Assembly: GCF_027943255.1 (NCBI RefSeq)
Contig: NC_072895.1
Coordinates: 46,722,001 to 46,786,000 of the forward strand
Length of the DNA stretch: 64,000 nucleotides
Direction of reading: 5' to 3'
Origin: Anastrepha obliqua
Lineage: Eukaryota; Arthropoda; Insecta; Diptera; Tephritidae
The stretch's first letter is position 1, and the number at the start of each line of letters is the position of its first letter. The position numbers and the translations under genes were made by a program. Below, one piece after another: positions 34,561 through 45,751 of the stretch. The notes beneath the pieces are model-generated. The model worked only from the letters and a program-made list of their open reading frames with translations, ran no database searches and was not told where the DNA came from.

Positions 34561-34785
34561 AAGGGTGGTTAAGTTTCAAGAGCCGGTGTTGATTTTGAAT
34601 AAAATAAATGTTTTTTAAGAAATTATTGTCATTTCTTTTTATTAAGATAATATTGGTATGACTCAATTACGTATGGAACAAAATATCGGCTAAATGGCCG
34701 CCGCGGTCAAATGAAATGCAGAAAAGAACTTGACGTTTAGGTGTGGTTCACATTCAACATCGGCCTTTAAAATTTAACAACCCTT
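34561..34785. mobile_element. Tc1/mariner-type MITE, 225 bp
   Basis: The ends AAGGGTGGTTAAGTTTCAA and, in reverse complement, AAGGGTTGTTAAATTTTAAA are flanked by TA. The interior ATGACTCAATTACGTATGGA then ATGGCCGCCGCGGTC looks like the 3' non-coding part of a larger element. It is probably an internal-deletion derivative. Confidence 0.75.
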
Positions 34786-34789
34786 TATT

Positions 34790-35972
34790 TGCTCAATGTA
34801 AATGAACTAAAATGGCATTTTTTTTTAATTAATACCTACTACTTTTGGTATGTATGTGTATTGCTTTAGGATGACATTAATAGCTCATTAAGAGCTCGCG
34901 CCGCAGCCGAACAGCTCAATCAAAAATTTGTTTTGCATCCTGTCGCTCCACTTAAGGCATAGGAAACCTCATCTTTGCGCAAGCACAGAACGATTGATTG
35001 CATCTGTTACATGGACGACTGGCTCATAGATATTTTCTATTATTACTATTTTTTAGTCTAAATCGATGAAATTCTGCAATATCTGAGTTAATTGTAAGTG
35101 AAGTCTGGAGTTAAGCGGAATAGATTTTGGAACTCTGCTGTAGCCAACTAGGAAGGAGTGTCCACATCCCGGAGCAAACTTCGATCTACAGTTTGAGGGC
35201 TCTCCACGCGATAAATCATAAGACAAATACTTAAAAACTTTTTATTCGTTTCAGTTAACCGCACCAAAATTGTTGTCGTCTAGTTTGTAATAATCGGCCT
35301 GTTACCTAAAATAACTGATTATCGATTTTTACTGTGAAACGTGTTGCCGAATAGCAAAATCGTTAAAATAGTTACTACGGAAAGATGACAATAAAAAATA
35401 TCGTGAAAATATGTTAGTGAATTCCACTACCGGTTCAATTTATGATCCCTTTTGTTTTTCAGCATTTCGTAATTGGTAGCACTGACAAGTAAATGTAAAC
35501 ATAAACAGTAAGATGTACGAAGTAAATTTCAGATGCTTTTATTTCAGAGATAGGTTTCATTTTGAATGAAGTTCTTTGCAAAAAAAAACAAAATACGGCA
35601 AATCGATTAGCTCTTGAAAAGTGCCAATTTTGATGCCGAAATGTGTATTATTTATCTTCTATTAGTATGTGGATTTTCTATGCTGTCAAGTTCCTTAGAA
35701 AGTGTTATGCGGAATGCATCCCTATATAATTGTTTTTATCATATAATTCAAGTCTATCTTTTCCTTGAAATTAGGTAATCGTGTTTAATGAGCGAGCCGA
35801 ATTATGCTGACGCGTCTCCGGTGACGTGGTAGTTGAAGTTACTCTCACAATTTTGCTCGTTGGCAACGAAGTAACATAATAATACGTTCACATATAAGTA
35901 GATGATCTACTTTTTTGCGCTTAACTCAAAATCCGTAATTAAAAAGCGCGATTTCCCATACAAAATTTCTCT
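34790..35972. other. No gene recognised
   Basis: A+T-rich sequence without domains, TIRs or arrays. Confidence 0.4.
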
Positions 35973-36300
35973 TCCAAAATCTGAGATTATAAAATAATTC
36001 TAAGATTTTAACGATACTTTTCGACACACAACTCTGTGTTTTTTGTGTATCAAAATAAAAGCTAAATAAAATGTATGCCGGCAAAGAAAACAGGTTTGGA
36101 GACATAATTCTAATAAATTTTTTGTTAAATATTATTAATTATGGAATCATTTTACAGAAAAAAGCGTGTGCCCATAAACGTTTTGTCCTCTTATTACTTA
36201 TAATACAATAAAATGTAATATAGAATATCCCATGCACATTGCTGCCATAATTTTTTGCAACCTCAGTGAACGTCGCACACGGATTTCCTCCAATTGTTTA
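35973..36300. repeat. Unclassified interspersed repeat, copy B
   Basis: Collinear with 12289-12645: TCTGAGATTATAAAATAATT, CTAAATAAAATGTATGCCGG, AAATATTATTAATTATGG and GCTGCCATAATTTTTTGCAA, ending near CACACGGATTTCCTCCAA. The two copies run in the same orientation and differ by many small changes. Confidence 0.65.
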
Positions 36301-36515
36301 TTATTAACAACCAATTGCGCAATTAAATTAGCTATTCCTTCGCCTTGTATTTCCTTCATATCGTTAGGAATAACACTAGTCTACAAGGAAAAGTATCCGA
36401 AATAATTTAAACTAATATCTGCTTCTCTGTCCATGCAAAATTCGGATTGATAACTAAAATTAATTTATTAGTTTGAGTTTTTACGATAATCGTATCTTTC
36501 GTGTTTAATGGAACT

Positions 36516-36981
36516 AGGCCGACAAAATTTAACCAACATTCAGACCCAGAAACCAGACTATATTTCCGAAGGTTTATGATGCGCTGAATCCAAATCTGGC
36601 CTCAGAATTGCTCTATCAGCTCTGGTTTTCGAGATATCCTAACCTAAAAGTGCAAAAAATACAAAAAAAACATGAAAATTTCAAAATGCGATATCTCTGC
36701 GAAAAAAAATGATATTTGAGCAAACAAAACGCCATTTGAAAAAAGAAGGATTGTATTTAAAGATGCCATCCTTTAATTTTGGTGAAAGAAAACATCTGCA
36801 AGGCTACATAACCTCAAATATGGGCAAAAATGGGGTTTTTTGCCCTTTTAGGTTAGGATATCTCGAAAACCAGAGCTGATAGAGCAATTCTGAGGCCAGA
36901 TTTGGATTCAGCGCATCATAAACCTTCGGAAATATATAGTCTGGTTTCTGGGTCTGAATGTTGGTTAAATTTTGTCGGCCT
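36516..36981. repeat. Near-perfect 145-bp inverted repeat (hairpin locus)
   Basis: The left arm 36516-36659 and right arm 36836-36981 are reverse complements with about two differences (a 2-nt indel in TATATTTCC against TATATATTTCC, and one G/T near the inner end). The spacer is about 176 bp. The outer end is AGGCCGACAAAATTTAACCA and the inner end is near AGGTTAGGATATCTCGAAAA. A 72-codon frame on the right arm appears to be a by-product. It contrasts with all neighbouring repeats, which are heavily mutated. Confidence 0.95.
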
Positions 36982-37337
36982 GTGTAATTAAAGAAACCAA
37001 AAGCGCCGAAATATTCCACCAAAATAGTTTCTATGAAGAAAAACCTCTTAAAGCAGTATTGACAGCTGATTTTCCAGGTAATCTGCCATAAGTGAGGGGT
37101 AGATTAATTTGGTGAATTTACAGGTAATTAATGCATATGTAAACGTATTATAAACGATAGTTGCGTTGATTTTTTTGTATATCACCAACACAATCTTAGT
37201 TTTGTCATAAATAAACCAAAGTCACATCCGCAGTTACGTCAGCAAATCAGATTTTTCTTTCTGTCTGATGTTGGCCCAACGTCAGCATTCCGTATAACGT
37301 GCTCTCACTGTCCCACTGTCGATGATATGACGAAGTC
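36982..37337. other. No gene recognised
   Basis: Spacer between two inverted-repeat structures. No coding signal. Confidence 0.4.
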
Positions 37338-37774
37338 ATTAAAGCTGCAATTAGTGGTGCTGTTCCTTAGCCATAACCGTAACCATAGCAATCAACTGTT
37401 CGGATCCAATATATGGGCATCACTGTAAACGATTATACATGCCCCGCAATAATGCCAGAGCCATAACCGTAGCTGTATGTATCTATTGTATTTAGATTTT
37501 TCCACTTAATCGTAAGCAGCTGGGAAATACTTAGTATTTGTTTTGATATTTACGATGAAGATTTGTATATTAATTAAAAAACTCGAAAAATTAATTGACT
37601 TAGTGGCAAATTATCCGTATTTTATGACAAAATGCAAATATTGTCATTAATTATACTTCCATATCAGCTGTTTATGGTTACGACATGGCGAATCGACAAA
37701 TGCTGTAATATTGCGGATATGGTTATGGTTACGGCTAAGGCGTTATGGCTATAGCACCATTAATTGCAGCTTAA
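37338..37774. mobile_element. TIR element with GGTTATGG-rich ends
   Basis: The left end TTAAAGCTGCAATTAGTGGT and the right end, in reverse complement TTAAGCTGCAATTAATGGTG, continue inward as CCTTAGCCATAACCGTAACC against CCTTAGCCGTAACCATAACC. The length is about 435 bp with no coding frame. It is a MITE-like element; its superfamily is unknown and a TTAA target is possible. Confidence 0.75.
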
Positions 37775-38290
37775 GTCTGGCAACTGATTTCACGTATCTA
37801 ACCAATTTGTTGACGTTTCATCTTAATTCGCGAAAAAATAATACTTAATCGCAAAAGAGTAGCTACTTTGGAGAAAACTTTCTATTTGGAGATTTTGATG
37901 AGTGGTTGTAAAATATTATAATATGCGCTTCCCTCTAGTCAGAGCAAGTAATTTATTCTGTATGAACGTCTACATTACAAAAAGAATTTTTCTCTTTTTT
38001 GACAGGTAATACGATTGTTAATTGTCTTGAGGGCATTCTCCTGGTAAATGCAAAGTTAGCGCTTTAAAAATGAATTTAAGAGCTATTTTGGTGTTTAGCT
38101 TTAAACACTATTCATAAACTGGAAGATTTTTTTTTTTTGCTTTTGATATCAAATCTATAAAAATACTTAATTTTGTAGACGTGTGTAATCTTCGTAAACA
38201 CAACACAACTTTCATTTGGAGTTTATGGACATACAACCCTAGTTTTGGCCGCACTGTTGACTATTTTCACACTTCACTCGTAAATATATT
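37775..38290. other. No gene recognised
   Basis: A+T-rich spacer. Confidence 0.4.
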
Positions 38291-38375
38291 TCTTCTTCTT
38301 GATTGGCGCGATAACCTCTTACGCGATTTTGCCCGAGTTTAACAAAACGCGTCAGTAATATTTTCTCTATCTAAG
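38291..38375 (-). mobile_element. RTE-like LINE, 3' tail only
   Basis: GATTGGCGCGATAACCTCTT then ACGCGATTTTGCCCGAGTTT is the 3' tail of the family at 28885, here severely 5'-truncated. Shortly after it the sequence becomes unrelated. Confidence 0.75.
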
Positions 38376-38880
38376 CATTTAATGCGAATGCGAATATATT
38401 TAAGCAAAGTAAATAAGTTTCCTTTCCTGTCGAGAAGGTCGCTTCCTTCGCTAAGTTTAAGAAAAAATTATCCACTTCTTTCACCCACAAAAAATCATCT
38501 TCAATACGCTACTGTAACTAAACTCTTTATTATATAATTGATCAAAGTTTATTTGCCACTAATCCGCTTACAATTTTTTAAGATGTTTTCCTAAATACTA
38601 TAACCACTACACTGTGGCTATTAATAGATATGGCTCAACCCGAAAGTTTGCCAAATAAAAATTTTATAAGTCTTTAGGTAGTACCCAAATGTATACAACA
38701 ACTGTGCTATATTAATAAAAAGTTATGCAAACATCTATCGTATTCACAAGCAACAATTCGCATTCTTCCTCATATAAGTAAACTAACTTAATCTGCCCTA
38801 AAATCGAAACTGTGTTTGTTGCCAGTCAAGCAAACAAGTGTGCGCACTCAAGTGTGGCAATGCGGGTAGTTTGATTATGG
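38376..38880. other. tRNA 5' flank, nothing else seen
   Basis: A+T-rich sequence upstream of the tRNA gene. No second RNA gene was found. Confidence 0.4.
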
Positions 38881-38953
38881 GGCCGTGTGGCCTAATGGAT
38901 AAGGCGTCGGACTTCGGATCCGAAGATTGCAGGTTCGAGTCCTGTCACGGTCG
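38881..38953 (+). tRNA. tRNA-Arg (anticodon UCG)
   Basis: The 73 nt fold into a full cloverleaf: acceptor GGCCGTG/CACGGTC, D arm GCCT/AGGC, anticodon stem TCGGA/TCCGA with loop CTTCGGA (anticodon TCG, reading CGA arginine codons), T arm GCAGG/CCTGT with loop TTCGAGT, and discriminator G. Internal promoters are present: box A TGGCCTAATGG and box B GGTTCGAGTCC. There is no intron and no encoded CCA, as in animal nuclear genes. It stands alone, with no neighbouring tRNA, and looks functional. Confidence 0.96.
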
Positions 38954-38978
38954 ACTACTAAATTGGTCAAGCACAGTC

Positions 38979-38984
38979 TTTTTT
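38979..38984 (+). terminator. RNA polymerase III terminator
   Basis: A run of six T, 25 nt after the tRNA, is the usual Pol III stop. Confidence 0.8.
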
Positions 38985-39429
38985 ATTTTTTAATATTAAT
39001 TTGTTTTCTAAAATATGCATTTGGAGCTCTTCAAATTAAAAAACGAAGTAGTATTTTAATATTTTTAGAAAACATATAAATAAACTAAAATAGTAGAATT
39101 GTCTGAAAAAATTAAATTTAATGCTTTATTAATTTTTTATAATAAAAATATTTTAGTATTTCAAGAAATGGATACATATGTTCGGATTGGTTGTTATATT
39201 TTGATTAAATTAACAAAAATCAGCAGTTTCAATTGTCTACTGGATACATTGTAGATTGGATACAACATGCATACATACTTACATATATGTATGTACATAT
39301 GCTCATGCGAATTTTAAATTGAATCAGTTCAATAATAAATATCAAAGCCAGCGAAATTAAATTTACTGAAAAAATATTGTCTGAATAGAACTTTAATTAA
39401 AAGTGAAAGAAATTTATGAACGGATGTTG
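38985..39429. other. No gene recognised
   Basis: A+T-rich with ACATATGTATGT tracts near 39265-39300. Confidence 0.4.
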
Positions 39430-40290
39430 AATGAAATTTGAATGTCGTATTGCAAAATCGGCGAGCGACTGGAAGAAATTTAGTAGAAGCGCTGGGCATG
39501 TCATTGGGCAGTGTAAGCAATATTTTCACTGAAGTATTGGGTTTCAGAAAGCTGTGTGCACAATGGAACAAAAACATATTCGAATGCGATTTTTCTCAGC
39601 AAAATTTAAAGCGTTTTCGAAAGGATAAAGTGAATTTGTGCATCGATACATCACAATGGATGAGACTTGGGTCTGTCACCATGATCCTAAATCAAAACAA
39701 GAGGCCAAAGAGTGGTGTGGGCCTGGTTATTCGGCTCCGAAACGAGTTCGTGTCCAGAAATCGGGCATGAAGTTGTTAGCATTAGTAATTTTCGGATGCG
39801 CAAGGCATTTCGTTTGTGGATTACTTGCAAACTAGTAAAACAATAAATATTTGAATATTATTGTAACCTTTTAGACCAGCTGCAAGAAAAAAGTCGTGAG
39901 AAAGAACCCAGCTTGCAAAAGAAAAAACTGTTTTTTCTGTTTTTCTTCAGGGCAATGCACCGTGTCACAAGAACATTTTGACAAAGTCTATAATCCATGA
40001 ACTAAAATTCGAATTGTTGGAGCACCCACCTCGTTCACTAGATTTGATCTCTCACGACTTCCATTTGTTTCCAGACCTCAAAAAATGCATGCGTGAAAAG
40101 TGTTTTTCATCAAACAACTGTGGAAGCGTATTTTGCAGTCCTTCCAGATTCTCACTTGAGGGATAGAATTCATAAATTGCAATCTCTCCATTTTTCAGGG
40201 AGACTGTACTGAATAATAAAATGTATTTCAAAGCATAAAATTGTGTTTTTCTCATCGCACCGGAAAGCTTATTGAGCAACCACTTTCCAG
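39430..40290 (+). pseudogene. Mariner transposase relic
   Basis: Plus-strand pieces are NRRATGRNLVEALGMSLGSV and SNIFTEVLGFRKLCAQW (HTH), then MDETWVCHHDPKSKQEAKEW with the first catalytic Asp, YSAPKRVRVQKSGMKLLAL, LQGNAPCHKN where the second Asp is Gly, and SLDLISHDFHLFPDLKK with the third Asp. The frame changes several times. No TIRs were found, so the termini seem lost. Confidence 0.8.
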
Positions 40291-42304
40291 CAGACCCTTC
40301 TTTAAGTTCGATACATGTGATCTAACTTTTTATGTTTTTTGTTACCCTCCTGTAACCCCCAAAATAGACGGTTAAAACTTTTTTTGTTAGCAGAAGATGG
40401 TCGCACACGACTAACTTGAGAGATAAGGGAGAAATTCCTAAAGTAATTCATGCAATTTTAAGATGGAAAGAACGCTTCCTTGTCACAATTCGGTCGCTTT
40501 TACTTCAATAGCGGCTTCGTATCGATCCATAAAAATAATAAACATTTCGGCACTATCACCACGAAGGCGTCATGTAAATAAATACATGGTTTAGCCAAGG
40601 TGTCTGGCCCCTCATACTTCTACGCCCGAAATCGAGTAAAATCGTGTCGCAATTAAATCCATAGCGATTGAGAATAGTTACCTACGGTAAGCAAATCCTG
40701 ATGGCCTGTTGACGGGGAGCTTTCTTAATGAACTCTTTCTTCTAATATTACTTGTAGTGGCTTTAGTTTGCCCCATATAAATACAATAGCATATAGTTCG
40801 AAGCCACAACAGTTCTTCAATGGAGTCCGTGGAGTTAACGAACCTGAGCAACTGCCGAAATTTCTACTTTTCTGCGCTCATTTCACTTAAGTGGCCGGTA
40901 CAGAAAAATGTTTGACTTCTCATACATTCATTCTCAAGCATTCAACGCATAGACACTTGACAGTTTCTGGCTCTTATTTGTTATAACAGCTTTTACTAAA
41001 ATTGATATTCCAAACCTGGCAGGAAGCGCGGGCTATGTCTACCTCTTCTAAAAAAAACTTAACCAATGAGTTTCTGGATCATCCACAGAATGGTTTATCT
41101 ACTGAAAGTAGTGAAAAATAATCTGGATCCATTAGTACCTACAAAAATCAGTAAATTGGAGTTGAGGATACCTTAGACAACTATGAATCGAGTATGAAGG
41201 CCTTCGTGAGCTCAATTTAAGATTATTGCACCACAAGCTGATAATTCACCATTTCATCGTTGAAGATTTGCAGGTTAATTTCTGACTGAGGCGCAAATTA
41301 TTTCGTTACGTCATTCAACTTATTCATACACCTAATTTGGCACCCTGCCCTCAGCCATGAATAATGGCAGCCCATTACGCGGTACGCGTTTCCTTTCCGC
41401 ACAGCTTATGTCGTCAAAAATTCATCACCACAAACAAATGAACACCAAAAGCTGTAACAACAAAAAATTTCGTGAATATTAATGCAAGAACCAATGGCTA
41501 CAATGAAGGTTCCGTCCGCAAACCGTTTTGTTTTGATGGCGGACTTTCGGCACCAACCTACCCTTTCTCTCGTTCTCTCTCTCTCTCTCTCTCTTACTCT
41601 TACTCTATCTAGCAGCACACTTGTTGAATAAATTCTGCGCACGTTTGTCAAATAAAAATTTGTTTTCGTTAAACTCATAAGCTACTTGCTTACCCTGACC
41701 AGTACATTGACCAGATTCTATGCATAAGTTCAGTTGCATAAAGCTAGCCACTAACGACCAATAAATCCGCCTGATTTAGCCGTATTCGGCGTAATTTTTC
41801 ACGTTAGTGGCGGAGTACGCAAACATGTCATACGTGAGGGGCAAGCTTTAAGCACTAGTTTACAAAGTATAGAGTAGATGAACACATTTTTGTTGTATTT
41901 CCTGATACTCGTACTAGTAAAAAGTGTGCACTGAATAATGAATGATATTGTGACGCATCGACAGTGAATTTAAGTAGGGTTCGTCACTCCGATTGGTAGT
42001 GGATTTCTCTTAGAAAGTATTTTGCCAAATAATAGTTATTTTCACTGGTTTACACAGCCGAAAATTTTTTAAATGTCGGTCGACACTTAACAGAAGACGC
42101 TCCCTGATGAAAACAATGCTGCTTGCTTTTCTCTTGGTATGAGTTTAGTATGAAATATAGAAAGAGTTTATAGGAAAAAAATGATCTGCATTTATCCTCT
42201 GCCTAGTATGTTAATTAAATTGTGCTTAGTCATGCCATATGCAGAATTTATGCAAATTCCTTCCTTCTCATTTACTTTCCTTCGTGGAACCATTTTGTGG
42301 CTCT
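40291..42304. other. No gene recognised
   Basis: A long stretch with only short random frames. Apart from the CT-rich tract at 41567 nothing structured was seen. Confidence 0.4.
41567..41610. repeat. (TC)n microsatellite
   Basis: A TCTCTC tract with CTTACT interruptions. The open minus frame through it (Arg/Glu-rich) is an artefact of the repeat. Confidence 0.9.
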
Positions 42305-42545
42305 TTTGAAATGCAGGATGCATCTCATCCATTCGTCAGACAGCTCTATAAGAGAATTAAAAAAGTATTCACCGAGAAAACCTGCTCTGATTTAAGTTAG
42401 GGCTAGACAGTTGCAAAGGAAGTGCTCAACTATTTCTCCCTCTTTCTCATCTCTACAACTTCTGCAATATGCATGGGAGAAAACTCCTAGTCTCGAGGAA
42501 TGCCTGCCAAATAGCTAATGACCGATTATGCAAGCCACGACCTTC
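42305..42545 (-). pseudogene. R1/jockey-like LINE C-terminal fragment
   Basis: The minus strand reads RLGVFSHAYCRSCRDEKEGE then IVEHFLCNCLAL and EYFFNSLIELS, matching the CRSC...EHLLC.CPAL zinc-knuckle-like C-terminus also seen at 6605-7045. Confidence 0.7.
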
Positions 42546-42604
42546 GAGATATCATCTCTTGAGAGGCTAAACTATTCCTTTGTCTTTTTCTTGTTTATTT
42601 GCGT

Positions 42605-42930
42605 TCATAGTAGCCTAGCAGATGGTACAGCGAGCTGTATGAACTATACTGAGATGTGGACATAGCGAAACATATTAAAATACAGTGGCTGTTCTGTATC
42701 GAGGATGAACGAAAGTGTTCCGGCATGACAGTCCTTCGAGACGAAACCCACTGCTGGACAAAAGAAGAAGAAAACCTATTTTGGGGATACCAAGTGGGGC
42801 ATAAACTGGCAGCACTCGGTACCTCCAACTGGCGCCAATAAGACGAAACGAACTGAGGTACATAGATGGCGCGATGTTTCAGGCTCGGTCAAAACCAACA
42901 TATGGTTGTAGTGTCATCTAAGTAAGTAAG
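42605..42930 (+). pseudogene. LINE C-terminal fragment with (TAAG)n tail
   Basis: It reads RWYSELYELY-DVDIAKHIKI, then after decay GTSNWRQ, and ends in GTAAGTAAGTA. This resembles the RTE C-terminus but with another 3' tail than the family at 28885. Confidence 0.65.
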
Positions 42931-43671
42931 TAGGAAGATACTTAATACCGGATAGCGTAATGCCTAAAAAATTGGAATAATAGTCTGCAAATGATTTGGA
43001 AGAATCGGCATCGACAAAGCTGCATGTTTTGCTATCTGATGTGTTTTATGAAAAGTATTCTATCATATGGTATTATGTAGACTTATATAGACCTATATAT
43101 AGGTGCCTATACACATGAACGCCAAACCCATATCCGTAAAATCTTAGCCACATTCACGCCAACTTCGCTACCAATTTGCTGCCAAATAGCCCCCAATTTG
43201 ATATTGTAATCAGAGAAAGAATTCGTTTCGTTGATCAGTGTTTGTTTCGCTGACTCGGTGACTTAAGTATCCATCAGTGAACTTCTATACTACCTACTTA
43301 TGGCGCAACTGTACTGAAGCACCAAGCGGGTGCCTTCTAACGACACCTTCTTATTTTTGCATTATTCTCCCTTTTTTTATTTCTGGTCACCTGGCGCCTT
43401 ACTACACCACCGTTTGCAAAGTGCAATGTATTCATTGCGTAAACCGAAGAATGAAGGCAAATAATCGCGCACGACGTCAAAATCCTTGCAAGTCAACTGC
43501 TGCTGCTCCTTTTTAGAGAGGCGCATGATGGCTTTTACGAGTGAGCTAAAAACGCCACTGATTTGGCACGAAGGAGCTTAGGTTGCAGTTATTAGTAAAT
43601 ACTTACACGTGTTTCTTAATACCTTTAAGCATTTTTCAAAAATATAATATACATATTCACTTTTACACACA
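42931..43671. other. No gene recognised
   Basis: A 79-codon plus frame (43277-43516) is Cys/Arg-containing but shows no known domain pattern. Confidence 0.4.
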
Positions 43672-43673
43672 TA

Positions 43674-44606
43674 CCTTCTGCTCAAATATGAACGAGACGT
43701 TATCAATAAAACGGTCCGCGTATGACATATGGCAAAAATAAATTTTTTGTTTTTTGATAGGACTATTATAAGCTTACATGGCAAATTTCAGCGTGATATG
43801 TCACATAGTTTGTTTTCTGTGCTACTGTAAACAAGTCAAGCTCGAGTGTGTTCTTCGAATTCTCTTTTATGACTTCAATTGTCTCAAAATGTTTTCCACG
43901 GAGCGGCAACTTGAGCTTGGGAAACAGGAAAAAGTCACATGGAGCCATATCAGGTGAATACGGTGCTTGCGGAACGATATTAACATTATTTTTGTTCAAA
44001 TAATCGCGCACCAGACGTGATGTGTGAGCTGGTGCATTATCGTGATGCAAGAACCATGACTTGTTGTCCCACAATTCCTTCCTTTTAAGACGAATGTTCT
44101 CGCGCAAACGCTTTAAAACGTCTTAATAATATTCAGCGTTAACCGATCGGCCTTGCGGAAGGAACTCCGAGTGCACACACCTTCGTAATCGAAAAAAACA
44201 GTCAGCATAACCTTAATTTTTGAGCGACTTTGGCGTGGTTTTTTGGGTTGATGTACGACCCTCTTTGAACGATTCGTACCACTGGAAAACACGTGCACGC
44301 GATAGAGCAGAGTCCCCATAGGTTGTCTGCAACATTTTTAAGGCGTCTGAAGCCGAAATTTTGTTGGAATAACAAAATTTCAAACAAATTCTTTGTTCAA
44401 CTTGAATTTCCATCGTTAAATTCGAAGAACACACTCGAGCTTGACTTGTTTACAGTAGCACAGAAAACAAACTATGTGACATATCACGCTGAAATTTGCC
44501 ATGTAAGCTTATAACAGTCCTACCAAAAAACAAAAAATTTATTTTTGCCATATGTCATCCGCGGACCGTTTTATTGATAACGTCTCGTTCATATTTGAGC
44601 AGAAGA
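43674..44606 (-). mobile_element. Mariner with unusually long (about 190 bp) TIRs
   Basis: The arms 43674-43862 and 44419-44606 are inverted copies, with outer end CTTCTGCTCAAATATGAACG and inner end at AATTCGAAGAACACACTCGA; TA dinucleotides flank the outside. On the minus strand ATG at 44413 opens MEIQVEQRICLKFCYSNKIS. YGDSALSRARVFQWYESFKE follows, then a deletion that removes the second HTH and the first catalytic Asp. KKPRQSRSKIKVMLTVFFDY, HHDNAPAHTS (second Asp) and SPDMAPCDFFLFPKLKLPLR (third Asp) come next. After KENSKN the frame runs into the inverted copy of the element's own 5' end, so the normal C-terminus is gone. Confidence 0.9.
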
Positions 44607-45021
44607 TATTTTGTGAACCCGAAAAAATGGACGATTGTCACAATTGTTGAAAAATCAAAAAGAAAAATTAATTCCAGCGAACTATGCAAATATTTATAAA
44701 AAGTGAACCGTTCAGATACACGAGGTTGTAACTTCGAATAATTAAAAAAAAAGTTTATGCAAACCGATCAAATAGCTTTTGATAAAAAATGGGCACCGCG
44801 ACGGTAATCTTCAAAAAACACGACTTCGAGATAGTCGCGTGTAAAGTTTTGCGTGCACTTCTCGTTCCAAGAAAGGTCGCGCACTTCCACGGTCTGTAAC
44901 TTTCGTTCTAGAGCTCCGATCTTTATGATTTTTTGAATCTATATTTTTAAGATGATGTACTTTTAGAATATGCTATAAAAAAAATTTCGATTTTTTAGTC
45001 CAACACAAGGTATATAACCCC
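44607..45021. repeat. TTAA-type repeat end
   Basis: The right end reads, in reverse complement from 45025, TTAAGGGGTTATATACCTTG, like the termini at 53991 and 61861. The interior TTCGTTCTAGAGCTCCGATC resembles MITE filler. The opposite end was not located. Confidence 0.4.
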
Positions 45022-45261
45022 TTAATTTTTCGAGTTATATTCAAATTCGCACAGTATTTTACGTCCGTTTGCAAAGCGATCGAAGCGTCGCTACGTATAT
45101 TAGTAAGCAGATACAAAGTATTTTTCACGATTTTGTTAGCGTCCACAGTAGGCGAATGTGCTGGCGCGAGAACACAATTCAAAATAGTGTCTGTGCCGGT
45201 TCAAAACCTGTTGTGAGCACGAAAAAACTGAAATGATACACAACATTTTTTTCTCTAAAAG

Positions 45262-45358
45262 CAGTCGCCTTCGGCAGGCATTGCCAAACTTCCTAGTAGA
45301 GTGTTTCTGCCATTCAAAAACTATTTACGAAAAACCATCTGCCATTCGGAGGCGGCAT
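45262..45358 (+). mobile_element. SINE body fragment
   Basis: GCCTTCGGCAGGCATTGCCA then GAGTGTTTCTGCCATTCAAA and CATTCGGAGGCGGC. The head and tail are absent. Confidence 0.65.
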
Positions 45359-45460
45359 TGATATAACTATATAAACTATGCTAAAAAACTATAAAAAATA
45401 ATTTGTTTTTTTTTTTAAGTTCAAAATAACAGGGAATATTTCACTATAAAAAACACTATA

Positions 45461-45751
45461 CTTGGCGCATACACCCTTTTTGGGTGTTTGGCCGAGCTCC
45501 TCCTCCTATTTGTGGTGTGCGTCTTGATGTTGCTCTACAAATGGAGGGACCTACAGTTTTAAGCCGACTGCGAACGGCAGATACTTTTATGAGGAGCTTT
45601 TTCATGGCAGAAATACACTCGAATGGGCGACCGCTATTACAATAGAAAAATGTTTTTCTTAATTTTGGTGTTTCACCGAGATTCGAACCGACGTTCTCTC
45701 TGTGAATTACGTATGGTATTCACGCACCAACCCATTCGGCTACGGCGGACG
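45461..45751 (-). mobile_element. SINE, nearly full-length copy
   Basis: In plus reading it starts with the tail TTGGCGCATACACCC, the perfect hairpin and TTTGGCCGAGCTCCTCCTCC. It ends in the head, in reverse complement GTCCGCCGTAGCCGAATGGG. A short internal deletion removes part of the GCCGAGGGG block. It belongs to the same subfamily as 1461 and 23346. Confidence 0.85.

Noticed and set aside
36804..37022. 72-codon minus-strand frame as a gene
   Set aside because: It coincides with one arm of the inverted repeat, starts without a supported context and has no domain.
41406..41678. Arg/Glu-rich minus-strand frame
   Set aside because: The unusual composition comes from translating the (TC)n microsatellite.
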